A DNA stretch of 5,203 nt from a bacterium (GTDB lineage: Bacteria; Planctomycetota; J058; JACQDU01). Where the stretch lies: assembly GCA_016200955.1 (NCBI GenBank), contig JACQDU010000218.1, positions 1-5,203 on the forward strand, given 5' to 3'. The stretch's first letter is position 1. Each line of letters opens with the position of its first letter. A program made the position numbers and the translations under genes. The notes beneath the pieces are model-generated. The model was not told the DNA's origin. It ran no database searches and saw only the letters and a list, made by a program, of their open reading frames with translations. Of this stretch, positions 1 to 4,861 are shown piece by piece.

Positions 1-58
1 CCCGGAGGCGACCGCGCGCATCCGGGTCCGTCGAGGGCTCGAACGGCTCCGCGCCTCG

Positions 59-1063
59 ATGGAGGCGGCGGGACGGCGTGCGACGTTCACCGAGATCGAG
101 GAGGCCATGGGCGAGAAGGGGAACCTGGGCACGGCCGCCGTGCGGCGGCTCGAGAGGAAGCTCCGCGACGAACCTGCCGACCGCGAGGCGCGCGAGGCGC
201 TCGTCGAGCACTTCTTCTTCGCCGCGGACGAGGCGAGGCTCGCGCGCCACCTCGAGGCGCTCGTCGAGCACCACCCCGGGAGCGAGGCGGTCCGCCATTT
301 CGGGTTGCCGATGGCCGCGCACGGCCCGAGCGCCGCCGTCGAGCGGCGGCTCCGGAAGGGGGTCGTCGAGCGCCCGGACGATCCCGAAGTCCGGGTGAAC
401 CTCGCCATGCACGAGATGTTCGCGGGGCTCGCGGACGACTCGAAGCCCATCGACCCGGAGCGTGCCGGACGCGCCGAGGGACTCTTCCGCGAGGCGCTCG
501 ACCTAGCGCCCGACAGCTACGAAGGCCGGCTCATGTTCGCGGTCCTGCTCGAGCGGCAGGGCCGGCTCGCCGAGGCGCTCGACGCGTACGTCGGCCTCGC
601 GGAGCGACCTCACGACGAGTCCGGAGACGTGATCCGGGCGCAGGCCCTCGCGGATGCGTCCCGCGTCGCCCGGAACCTCGGCCGACGCCGCCGAGCACGT
701 TCGTTGGCCGAGAAGGCGCTCGAGGCCGCGGCACTTGTCAGCGGCGAGGACCGCGCCTTGGCTCCGAACGCGGTCCACCAGGCTCACACGACGCTCGGCC
801 ACCTCGAGCTCGCTCGCGGCGACGTCGATGGCGCCATCCGGCACGCCCGTTCGTCCCTCGACATCGAGACGACTCCCCAGCTCGGTTCGTTCGGACCCGG
901 CACGTCGCTCATCGACGCGATAGCCGGGCGCGGACGGACGTCGGAGGCGGTCGAGCTACTCGAGCTCTGCCGGCGTCACGTGGACGACGACCGGTTCCGC
1001 ACCAGGATACGGGAGCTGGGTGGGAAGCCGAAGAAGCGAGCGCGCAGGAGGAGCCGGCCGTAG
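59..1063 (+). CDS. TPR-like helical-repeat protein, possibly continuing past the left edge
   Basis: The product is an Ala/Arg/Glu/Leu-rich helical protein whose segments match tetratricopeptide repeats, so a protein-binding scaffold role is likely; no catalytic motif is seen. Counting from this ATG, TPR-like helix pairs lie at about residues 107-151, 153-186 (with an ERQGRLAEALDAY core), 195-226, 239-272 (LGHLELARGDVDGAIRHA) and 293-320. The C-terminal stretch PQLGSFGPG at 273-281 followed by a helix resembles the end of other TPR proteins I remember, but this is unchecked. A basic tail (KPKKRARRRSRP) closes the protein. The start is uncertain. ATG 59 lacks a Shine-Dalgarno, ATG 107 has GAGGAG just upstream, and the frame is open back to base 2 with G/C-rich third positions, so the gene may begin outside the window. 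The next gene follows after 81 bp on the same strand. Coding is confident; the exact function is unknown. Confidence 0.8.
   Translation: MEAAGRRATFTEIEEAMGEKGNLGTAAVRRLERKLRDEPADREAREALVEHFFFAADEARLARHLEALVEHHPGSEAVRHFGLPMAAHGPSAAVERRLRKGVVERPDDPEVRVNLAMHEMFAGLADDSKPIDPERAGRAEGLFREALDLAPDSYEGRLMFAVLLERQGRLAEALDAYVGLAERPHDESGDVIRAQALADASRVARNLGRRRRARSLAEKALEAAALVSGEDRALAPNAVHQAHTTLGHLELARGDVDGAIRHARSSLDIETTPQLGSFGPGTSLIDAIAGRGRTSEAVELLELCRRHVDDDRFRTRIRELGGKPKKRARRRSRP
98..103 (+). promoter_or_regulatory. Shine-Dalgarno-like GAGGAG supporting an alternative ATG at 107
   Basis: GAGGAG ends 3 nt before the in-frame ATG at 107, while ATG 59 has no comparable site. It would give a product 16 residues shorter. 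The same bases also read as Glu-Glu codons inside the open frame, so it may be coincidental. Confidence 0.3.
194..271 (+). repeat. 18-bp direct repeat, two copies 60 bp apart, inside the TPR gene
   Basis: The 18-mer GAGGCGCTCGTCGAGCAC occurs exactly at 194-211 and again at 254-271. Both copies are in the same reading frame and encode EALVEH (residues 46-51 and 66-71 from ATG 59). The 60-bp period equals 20 codons, shorter than a standard 34-residue TPR. It could be a remnant of internal duplication or convergent use of preferred codons in two similar helices. Confidence 0.55.
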
Positions 1064-1075
1064 CGGAGCTGGACC

Positions 1076-1104
1076 TTGACCTGCGATCCGAGAAACGACG
1101 TCAT
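1076..1104 (+). promoter_or_regulatory. Weak candidate promoter for the VOC-PPOX pair
   Basis: TTGACC at 1076-1081 matches five of six bases of the sigma-70 -35 consensus. The hexamer 17 bp downstream (CGTCAT, 1099-1104) is a poor -10. It lies in the 81-bp gap after the TPR gene and about 40 bp before the VOC start codon. The -35 match is the only good part, so the call is tentative. Confidence 0.22.
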
Positions 1105-1128
1105 CTGCGACCGGAGCCGAGCGGCCCC

Positions 1129-1135
1129 GAAGGAG
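1129..1135 (+). promoter_or_regulatory. Ribosome binding site GAAGGAG of the VOC gene
   Basis: GAAGGAG sits 9 nt upstream of ATG 1145. It decides the start in favour of 1145 over the in-frame TTG at 1076, which would add 23 residues lacking family similarity. Confidence 0.7.
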
Positions 1136-1144
1136 CAGAGACGA

Positions 1145-1555
1145 ATGCCCGACCTGGAGTCTGTCGACGAGATGGCGCAGCGCCATCGGGCGCTCCCGCG
1201 ACCGCGCCTTTGCTACGTCGAGATCCCGGCGACGGACGCTCGCGCGTCGGCCGGGTTCTACGAGTCGGTCTTCGGTTGGACGATCCGCGACCGCGAGAGT
1301 GGCCGTCCGAGCTTCCACTACCCCTGCGGGGACATCACCGGGGCATGGGTGACGGGACGAGCGGCCTCGCCTGAGCCCGGATTCCTGCTCTACGTCTGGG
1401 TCGACTCCGTCGAGGAGACCCTGGCCCGCATCCAGGCCCGCGGCGGCCAGGTCGTGGGTAGACCGCAGCACATGGGCGACATGACGCTCGCGACGTTCCG
1501 CGATCCCGGAGGGAACGTCGTGGGCCTTCACCAGGAGGACCGGAGGCCCCTGTAA
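1145..1555 (+). CDS. VOC superfamily protein (glyoxalase/bleomycin-resistance/dioxygenase fold)
   Basis: This 136-residue protein has the length and layout of a single-chain VOC protein with two beta-alpha-beta-beta-beta modules. Module one starts at about residue 22 (LCYVEIPATDARASAGFYES, then VFGW), the classic first strand, helix and 'FY..vFGW' turn. Module two starts at about residue 82 (FLLYVWVDSVEETLARI) and ends in the typical FRDPGGNVVGLHQ near residues 118-130. Family members act as lyases, dioxygenases, isomerases or drug-binding proteins, usually around a metal held by residues in the barrel strands. Here Glu26 is in a usual ligand position, but strand one of module two shows Val-Trp-Val rather than a clear second ligand, so catalysis is not assured. 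The strong Shine-Dalgarno fixes the start. A PPOX-type gene follows after 9 nt, which suggests co-transcription. The substrate cannot be predicted. Confidence 0.9.
   Translation: MPDLESVDEMAQRHRALPRPRLCYVEIPATDARASAGFYESVFGWTIRDRESGRPSFHYPCGDITGAWVTGRAASPEPGFLLYVWVDSVEETLARIQARGGQVVGRPQHMGDMTLATFRDPGGNVVGLHQEDRRPL
1171..1187. repeat. Perfect inverted repeat near the 5' end of the VOC coding region
   Basis: GATGGCG (1171-1177) and CGCCATC (1181-1187) are exact inverted repeats around CAG; counting the central bases the whole 17-mer is palindromic apart from the middle A. It starts 26 nt after the first base of the start codon and covers codons 10-14. In RNA it would form a stable 7-bp hairpin just inside the coding region. 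It could affect early elongation, bind a regulator, or be chance in GC-rich DNA. Confidence 0.5.
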
Positions 1556-1558
1556 CAT
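1553..1558 (+). promoter_or_regulatory. -10-like TAACAT immediately upstream of the PPOX gene
   Basis: TAACAT overlaps the VOC stop codon and ends 6 nt before ATG 1565. The PPOX start has no usable Shine-Dalgarno; the nearest GGAGG (1542-1546) is 18 nt away. A hexamer at this distance would place the transcript start at the ATG itself, as in leaderless genes. No good -35 is seen, and co-transcription with the VOC gene is equally possible. Confidence 0.3.
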
Positions 1559-1564
1559 CGCCGC

Positions 1565-2020
1565 ATGACCCGCACCGAACTTCTCGCCTTCCTGCGTCAG
1601 CATCGCGTCGCCGTGCAGGCGAGCGTCTCGTCCTCGCGCGCGCCTCAGGCCGCGGTCGTCGGGATCGCGGTGAGCGACGACCTCGAGATCGTCTTCGACA
1701 CGCTCGACTCGACCCGCAAGTTCGCGAACTTGACCGGCAACCCGCGGATCGCGTTCGTCGTCGGCGGGCTCCTTCCAGGCGATGAGCGGACGGTCCAGTA
1801 CGAGGGCTTGGCCGACGTCCCGAGCGGCGCCGAGCTCGTACGAGCGAAACGCGTCTACTTCGGAATCTATCCGGACGGACGTGAGCGCGAGAAGTGGCCG
1901 GGGATCGCCTACGTCCGAGCACGGCCGACGTGGATCCGCTACAGCGACTTCAACAAGAACCCGCCCGAGATCGTGGAGTTCGACGAGGACGCGTTGAGAC
2001 CAGGACGCGCGCTCTCGTGA
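1565..2020 (+). CDS. Pyridoxamine 5'-phosphate oxidase-like (PPOX) FMN-binding split-barrel protein
   Basis: This 151-residue protein matches the general PPOX-like split beta-barrel family, whose members bind FMN (some F420 or heme) at a dimer interface and carry out redox reactions on small molecules. Strand-rich segments run from about residue 14 (RVAVQASVSSS) through VVGIAVSDDLEIVFDT. These are followed by the family-typical STRKFANLTGNPRIAFVVGG at about residues 53-72, the flavin-phosphate-contact region with its conserved Arg-Lys and 'NP+iAfvvg'. Next comes RTVQYEGLADVPSG and a C-terminal region with RARPTWIRYSDFN before the end. It is shorter than true PdxH and lacks evidence for vitamin B6 synthesis. 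It lies 9 nt after the VOC gene, probably in the same transcript. Which cofactor and which substrate it uses is not readable here. Confidence 0.88.
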   Translation: MTRTELLAFLRQHRVAVQASVSSSRAPQAAVVGIAVSDDLEIVFDTLDSTRKFANLTGNPRIAFVVGGLLPGDERTVQYEGLADVPSGAELVRAKRVYFGIYPDGREREKWPGIAYVRARPTWIRYSDFNKNPPEIVEFDEDALRPGRALS

Positions 2021-2077
2021 CGGCCACCGACGTTCGCCCCGGAGAGGAGGCCGAGGCGGAGGCCCGTAGGTGAACGG

Positions 2078-2545
2078 CTACCGCTCGAGGATGCGCCGGA
2101 GGTTCTCGATGGCCGGCTGGACCTCGCGCTCGATCTTCCGGTCGAGGACCAGGGCTCCGACGACTCGGCCTAGCAGACCGGGCATGGCGTAGGTGATCGA
2201 GCGGCGGAAGTTGGTTCCGGGCGGTTCGTCCCGGAAGGTGTATTCGATCTGGACGACTCCGCCGCGGACGACGGGCCGGAGCAGGAGGCCGCTTCCGACG
2301 ACGCCGCGGATCAGCCACCGGCTGGGCCGCTCGGCCACGTCGGTCCGCCACGCGATCCGCAGCCTCATCCCGGCGACGGTGACATGCTCGACCCAGGCGT
2401 CGCCGGCCTGCGCCGGCCCATGACCGGCTCGTTCGACCGCCGAGGTATTCGGGTACCACTCGCGCCAGTTCCCCGGGTCCGTCGCGTAGACGAAGACCCT
2501 GTCGACCGGAGCCCGGATCGTCGTCTGCGACTCGAAGGTCGGCAT
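2078..2545 (-). CDS. SRPBCC (START/Bet v1-like) domain protein, polyketide cyclase/dehydrase-like
   Basis: The 155-residue product has the size and pattern of a single SRPBCC domain. This is a helix-grip fold that encloses a hydrophobic ligand and is found in lipid-transfer proteins and polyketide cyclases. It opens with MPTFESQTTIRAPVDRVFVY, the typical first strand and 'i.APvd.Vf' helix. DPGNWREWYPNT follows at about residues 22-33 (the usual 'W..W.p' turn). A run of beta strands (VEHVTVAGMRLRI, VVQIEYTFRD) comes next, and the protein closes with the long C-terminal helix DRKIEREVQPAIENLRRIL. The start at 2545 was chosen because the domain begins there. The frame stays open to 2683, but those 46 residues look non-native and would overlap the divergent gene. 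No Shine-Dalgarno is seen. It converges with the PPOX gene over a 57-bp gap that contains only purine-rich DNA, and diverges from the FAH gene. The ligand is unknown. Confidence 0.88.
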   Translation of the reverse strand: MPTFESQTTIRAPVDRVFVYATDPGNWREWYPNTSAVERAGHGPAQAGDAWVEHVTVAGMRLRIAWRTDVAERPSRWLIRGVVGSGLLLRPVVRGGVVQIEYTFRDEPPGTNFRRSITYAMPGLLGRVVGALVLDRKIEREVQPAIENLRRILER

Positions 2546-2551
2546 GGCCCC

Positions 2552-2557
2552 ATTGTC
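2552..2557 (-). promoter_or_regulatory. -10-like GACAAT just upstream of the SRPBCC start
   Basis: Read on the minus strand, GACAAT ends 6 nt before the ATG at 2545, with GGGGCC between. It matches four of six positions of TATAAT, including the highly conserved second A and last T. No convincing -35 is seen at 16-18 bp. The position would give a leaderless or nearly leaderless transcript. Confidence 0.28.
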
Positions 2558-2590
2558 GCCTTGGACGGACGCCACGACGAGGATCTCCAC

Positions 2591-2620
2591 TTGGCCCGGC
2601 GGGCCCTGTCCGGTCACGAT
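2591..2620 (+). promoter_or_regulatory. Candidate promoter of the FAH gene (TTGGCC, 18 bp, CACGAT)
   Basis: TTGGCC at 2591-2596 and CACGAT at 2615-2620 are separated by 18 bp, and the second ends 7 nt before ATG 2628. The elements are degenerate, but spacing and place fit a leaderless sigma-70-type promoter. It shares the 82-bp divergent gap with the SRPBCC gene promoter. Confidence 0.33.
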
Positions 2621-2627
2621 GCCCCGC

Positions 2628-3419
2628 ATGGAGACCGTGCCGCTCTTCCTGGCGCCGAAGCGCGTCGTCGCTCTCGGCCTCACTTGGCGCGACCACGCGC
2701 GCGAGACGGGGGAGAGGATCTCGCCCGAGGGGCCTGCGCGCTTCGAACGCGATCCGGCGTCGCTCTCGCAGGACGGTCGCGTGCTCCTGCCGACGAGGGC
2801 ACGCGTCTGCCGGACGCTCGACGCGCTCGAGCCGGGGCTCGGAGGCGAGCTCGCCCGACGCGACCCCGACTTCCCGATCCTTCTCGACTACGAGGTCGAG
2901 CTGGCGTTTGTGGCACTCGAGGGCGGACGCATCGGCTGGTTCCTCGCGAACGACGTGACGGTGCGGACCGTCCAGGTCCTGGGAGAGGGGTCGCCGAACC
3001 GCATGGCCTTCTGGAGCGCGTCCAAGAGCTTTCCCTCGACCCTCGTCGTGGGCTTGACCATGGCGATCAGCGACGGGCCTCCCGACCTCGAGCTCGTCCT
3101 GCGCGTCGGCGGTCAGGAGAGGCAGCGGGCGCGCTCGACGGAGATGCTCTACACGGCCGCCGAGCTTCGAGGCTTCGCCGGCCCGCTCGCTCCCGGCGAC
3201 GTCGTCCTCACCGGGACCCCGGCAGGCGTCGCGCTCTCCGTCCCGCGCTGGAAGCGGGCGCTCGCCGACCTGTTGTTGAGCCGCTGGGGCAAGCTCGGAG
3301 CCGCGTTCCGCGCGTCACGGAAGAACAGCCGCTTCCTGCACGCCGGAGACGTGCTCGACATGGACGCGGGGCTGCTGGGTCGCGCACGTGCCGTCGTCGA
3401 GGAGGAGCGCGAGGTGTAG
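2628..3419 (+). CDS. Fumarylacetoacetate hydrolase (FAH) family protein
   Basis: This 263-residue protein carries the FAH-family active-site set in order. His23 and Glu26 lie in WRDHARE, the lid His-x-x-Glu dyad. Glu89 and Glu91 in DYEVELA and Asp109 in NDVT are the metal ligands, Lys133 is in SKSF, and TGTPAGV is at 195-201. Members hydrolyse or decarboxylate beta-diketo acids (for example fumarylpyruvate, oxaloacetate or acylpyruvates) in the cytosol with Mg or Mn. Two departures from the usual pattern are visible: NDVTVRTVQ has Thr where the family mostly has Asp after Arg, and about 34 residues (202-235, basic and helical) separate TGTPAGV from the final FLHAGDVLDM strand. ATG 2628 was preferred on promoter spacing; in-frame ATG 2619 adds three residues and cannot be excluded. 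It is divergently arranged with the SRPBCC gene. The substrate is unknown, and degradation of aromatic compounds is only one possibility. Confidence 0.92.
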   Translation: METVPLFLAPKRVVALGLTWRDHARETGERISPEGPARFERDPASLSQDGRVLLPTRARVCRTLDALEPGLGGELARRDPDFPILLDYEVELAFVALEGGRIGWFLANDVTVRTVQVLGEGSPNRMAFWSASKSFPSTLVVGLTMAISDGPPDLELVLRVGGQERQRARSTEMLYTAAELRGFAGPLAPGDVVLTGTPAGVALSVPRWKRALADLLLSRWGKLGAAFRASRKNSRFLHAGDVLDMDAGLLGRARAVVEEEREV

Positions 3420-3443
3420 ACCGTGAACCGGTTCGCCACTCAC

Positions 3444-3460
3444 GGGCGGAGCCTCCGTCC
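3444..3460 (+). terminator. Hairpin 24 nt after the FAH stop codon, possible terminator
   Basis: GGGCGGA (3444-3450) pairs with TCCGTCC (3454-3460) around a 3-nt GCC loop, giving 7 bp with one G-U pair in the + strand RNA. No T tract follows, so it is not a textbook intrinsic terminator. Its place just past the FAH gene fits a 3' end role. Confidence 0.35.
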
Positions 3461-3570
3461 ATGGCGCGGCTCTCCTGGTCGCCAAGCAAGCCAGCGGGAT
3501 CGTTCGGCGATGGTACGCGGGTCCAGATCCTTGCGGGCGTCGAGGAGTCTCCACGCCGCCCGTCGCGAGC

Positions 3571-3616
3571 TCGTCCGGGAGACGGGCCCGCGGCGCCGGG
3601 AAAGTCTCCCGGGCGA
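3571..3616 (+). terminator. Long 13-bp stem in the convergent gap, possible terminator
   Basis: Bases 3571-3583 pair with 3604-3616 through 13 bp with a single G-U pair in the + strand RNA; nine of these (CCGGGAGAC with GTCTCCCGG) are perfect. The 20-nt loop can itself form a small CCCG/CGGG stem. It ends one base past the ankyrin gene stop, so it sits at the meeting point of two convergent transcripts. There is no T tract on either side. The rest of 3420-3617 shows no gene that I can support. Confidence 0.45.
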
Positions 3617-3617
3617 T

Positions 3618-4745
3618 TCAGGCGAGCAGCTTCGCGATCTCGGGATGGCCGCGTTTCTCGGCGAGCGAGCCGGGCGTGTGGCCTTGCGCCTCCAGAGACC
3701 GCGAGGCGCCATGCTCGAGGAGGAGCCGCACGAGCTCGATCTCGCCCATCTCGGCGGCCCGATGCAGGGCGGTGAAGCCGCGGGCGTCCTTCGCATCCGG
3801 GTCCGCGCCCCGACTCAGGAGCAACGCCATCTGCTCGCGGGACCTCGCCTGGGCCGCCTGCATGAGGGGTGTCGCTCCCTCGTCCGAGCGCACGTCGACC
3901 GGGGCTCCCGCGTCCAGGCAGAACGCGAGCATGTCGGCCTTGAGCGCCCAATGGACGGGCGTGAGGCCGTCCTTCGCGCGGAGGTCGAACGTGAGGCCGG
4001 ACTCCACGAGCGACTTCACGGCCACGCGGTCACCGCGGGCGACGGCGATGTGGAGCAGCGAGTGGACTCGAAGCGGCCGCTCGGGAATGCCTCCCGGCAC
4101 TTCGTGCGGCGTCGCGACGACCGCGAGGTTCCCGAGCGCGCTTATGCACCAGAGCGCGGCCGTGCGTGGCTGTGCCTCGGCTCCCGCAGGCAGCGGGGCA
4201 GGCCAGACCATGTCCAGCGCGTGGCTGCGGACGAACCAGTCGAGCAACCGCATTGTGAACGAGGCCGGTTCGTCGCCCGTCCCGTCGAACGCCCCCCGGA
4301 TCGGGCCGACGACCGCCTGCCCACTGTCGACTCGGACGTCCGCGACGACGAACGCGCGACGCTGCCACGTCCGCGCGAAGATGAGCCGCCCCGCGTGGTG
4401 GTAGATCGCCCACTTGTGCTCCATGACCTTGGGATAGAAGAGGACGCCGGGTGGCAGGGGCCCTTCGGCGCGGTAGCGAAGGCTCGCCTCGACGACCCGC
4501 GCGACGGGCGGGTCCTCCTGCGCGAACGCGGTCCCGTCGTCGTTCGTCATGGTGTTGAACTTCTCGGCGACGGACTTGTCGCTCGTGCAGCAGAGCATGG
4601 TCTGCGTGACGGGTCGCACGTCGAGGACCGGGACGCCCCAACGGTTCTGGTCGTCGGCGAGCCAGCCGACCTCCGGCGGTTCGTTCGGCGGAGGCTTGCT
4701 GCCGCCGCGTCCCATGAGCTGCCCGACTTTGTCCCACAGTCCCAT
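3618..4745 (-). CDS. Ankyrin-repeat protein with an unnamed N-terminal domain of about 200 residues
   Basis: This is a 375-residue protein in two parts. Residues 1-26 are a short Gly/Pro-rich lead. Residues 27-225 form a folded-looking, mixed strand/helix domain that I cannot assign; marked stretches are WGVPVLDVRPVTQTM (36-50), GVLFYPKVMEHKWAIYHHAG (100-119), LLDWFVRSHALD (167-178) and WPAPLPAG. Residues 226-375 hold ankyrin repeats at about 226-258, 259-288 (about three residues short), 289-321 and 322-354, plus a half repeat at 355-375. Hallmarks include SLLHIAVARGD, GLTPVHWAL, GATPLMQAAQ and GFTALHRAAEMGEIELVRLL. Ankyrin repeats bind other proteins. No signal peptide or membrane segment is seen, so it is probably cytosolic. 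Upstream there is no strong Shine-Dalgarno. It faces a SUFU-domain gene across 116 bp, a pairing compatible with, but not proving, an immunity or partner-binding role. Confidence 0.9.
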   Translation of the reverse strand: MGLWDKVGQLMGRGGSKPPPNEPPEVGWLADDQNRWGVPVLDVRPVTQTMLCCTSDKSVAEKFNTMTNDDGTAFAQEDPPVARVVEASLRYRAEGPLPPGVLFYPKVMEHKWAIYHHAGRLIFARTWQRRAFVVADVRVDSGQAVVGPIRGAFDGTGDEPASFTMRLLDWFVRSHALDMVWPAPLPAGAEAQPRTAALWCISALGNLAVVATPHEVPGGIPERPLRVHSLLHIAVARGDRVAVKSLVESGLTFDLRAKDGLTPVHWALKADMLAFCLDAGAPVDVRSDEGATPLMQAAQARSREQMALLLSRGADPDAKDARGFTALHRAAEMGEIELVRLLLEHGASRSLEAQGHTPGSLAEKRGHPEIAKLLA

Positions 4746-4781
4746 CGCGACCGACCCCGCTGGCGGCTCTCTTCTGACGCG

Positions 4782-4787
4782 AAGATA
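4782..4787 (-). promoter_or_regulatory. -10-like TATCTT upstream of the ankyrin gene
   Basis: On the minus strand TATCTT (within GCTATCTTC) lies 36 nt before the ATG at 4745 and matches four of six -10 positions, including the T-A-T start and final T. It is one of the few AT-rich spots in this region. No good -35 is found at usual spacing. Confidence 0.3.
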
Positions 4788-4833
4788 GCTTCTCGGTCAC
4801 GTCCCGGCGCGCGTGCAGCCGTCGCTCGTGCCG

Positions 4834-4839
4834 CATAAT
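4834..4839 (+). promoter_or_regulatory. -10-like CATAAT upstream of the SUFU-domain gene
   Basis: CATAAT matches five of six bases of TATAAT and lies 22 nt before the start codon. The region 16-18 bp upstream has no -35-like hexamer. A transcript starting about 7 nt downstream would keep the Shine-Dalgarno in a very short leader. Confidence 0.38.
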
Positions 4840-4850
4840 GTCCTCCCGCC

Positions 4851-4857
4851 GAGGAGG
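4851..4857 (+). promoter_or_regulatory. Ribosome binding site GAGGAGG of the SUFU-domain gene
   Basis: GAGGAGG ends 4 nt before ATG 4862, slightly close but strong, and fixes the start. TCCTC at 4841-4845 can pair with GAGGA at 4851-4855, or CCTCC at 4842-4846 with GGAGG at 4853-4857. If the leader begins far enough upstream, a small hairpin would mask the site. Confidence 0.65.
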
Positions 4858-4861
4858 CCCG

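Noticed and set aside
1076..1144. TTG start at 1076 for the VOC gene
   Set aside because: The extra 23 residues lie outside the domain, while ATG 1145 has a well-spaced GAAGGAG.
956..1603. Minus-strand frame of 215 residues opposite the VOC gene
   Set aside because: It overlaps the VOC gene and the end of the TPR gene in antisense, with no recognisable domain or ribosome site.
2021..2077. Possible terminator between the convergent PPOX and SRPBCC genes
   Set aside because: The stretch is purine-rich, but I could not find a stem of useful length or a T tract.
2544..2627. Earlier ATG at 2544 for the FAH gene, overlapping the SRPBCC start codon on the other strand
   Set aside because: The added 28 residues show no family similarity and would use up the divergent promoter gap.
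1950..2696. Open frame of 248 residues on - overlapping the SRPBCC gene
   Set aside because: It is an Arg/Pro/Ser-rich out-of-frame shadow; the SRPBCC frame gives a coherent fold.
2384..3775. Open frame of 463 residues on + in a second frame through the FAH gene
   Set aside because: The composition is Arg-rich and low in complexity, with no motif, while the FAH frame carries a full active-site set.
3208..3951. Minus-strand frame across the convergent gap
   Set aside because: It overlaps both the FAH and ankyrin genes, is Arg/Gly/Ala-rich and has no support; the gap itself seems non-coding.
3423..4838. Long open frame (471 residues) on + covering the whole ankyrin gene in antisense
   Set aside because: It is Arg/Gly/Pro-rich with no domain and mirrors the ankyrin frame; GC-rich DNA opens antisense frames routinely. 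The minus-strand frame has clear ankyrin repeats.
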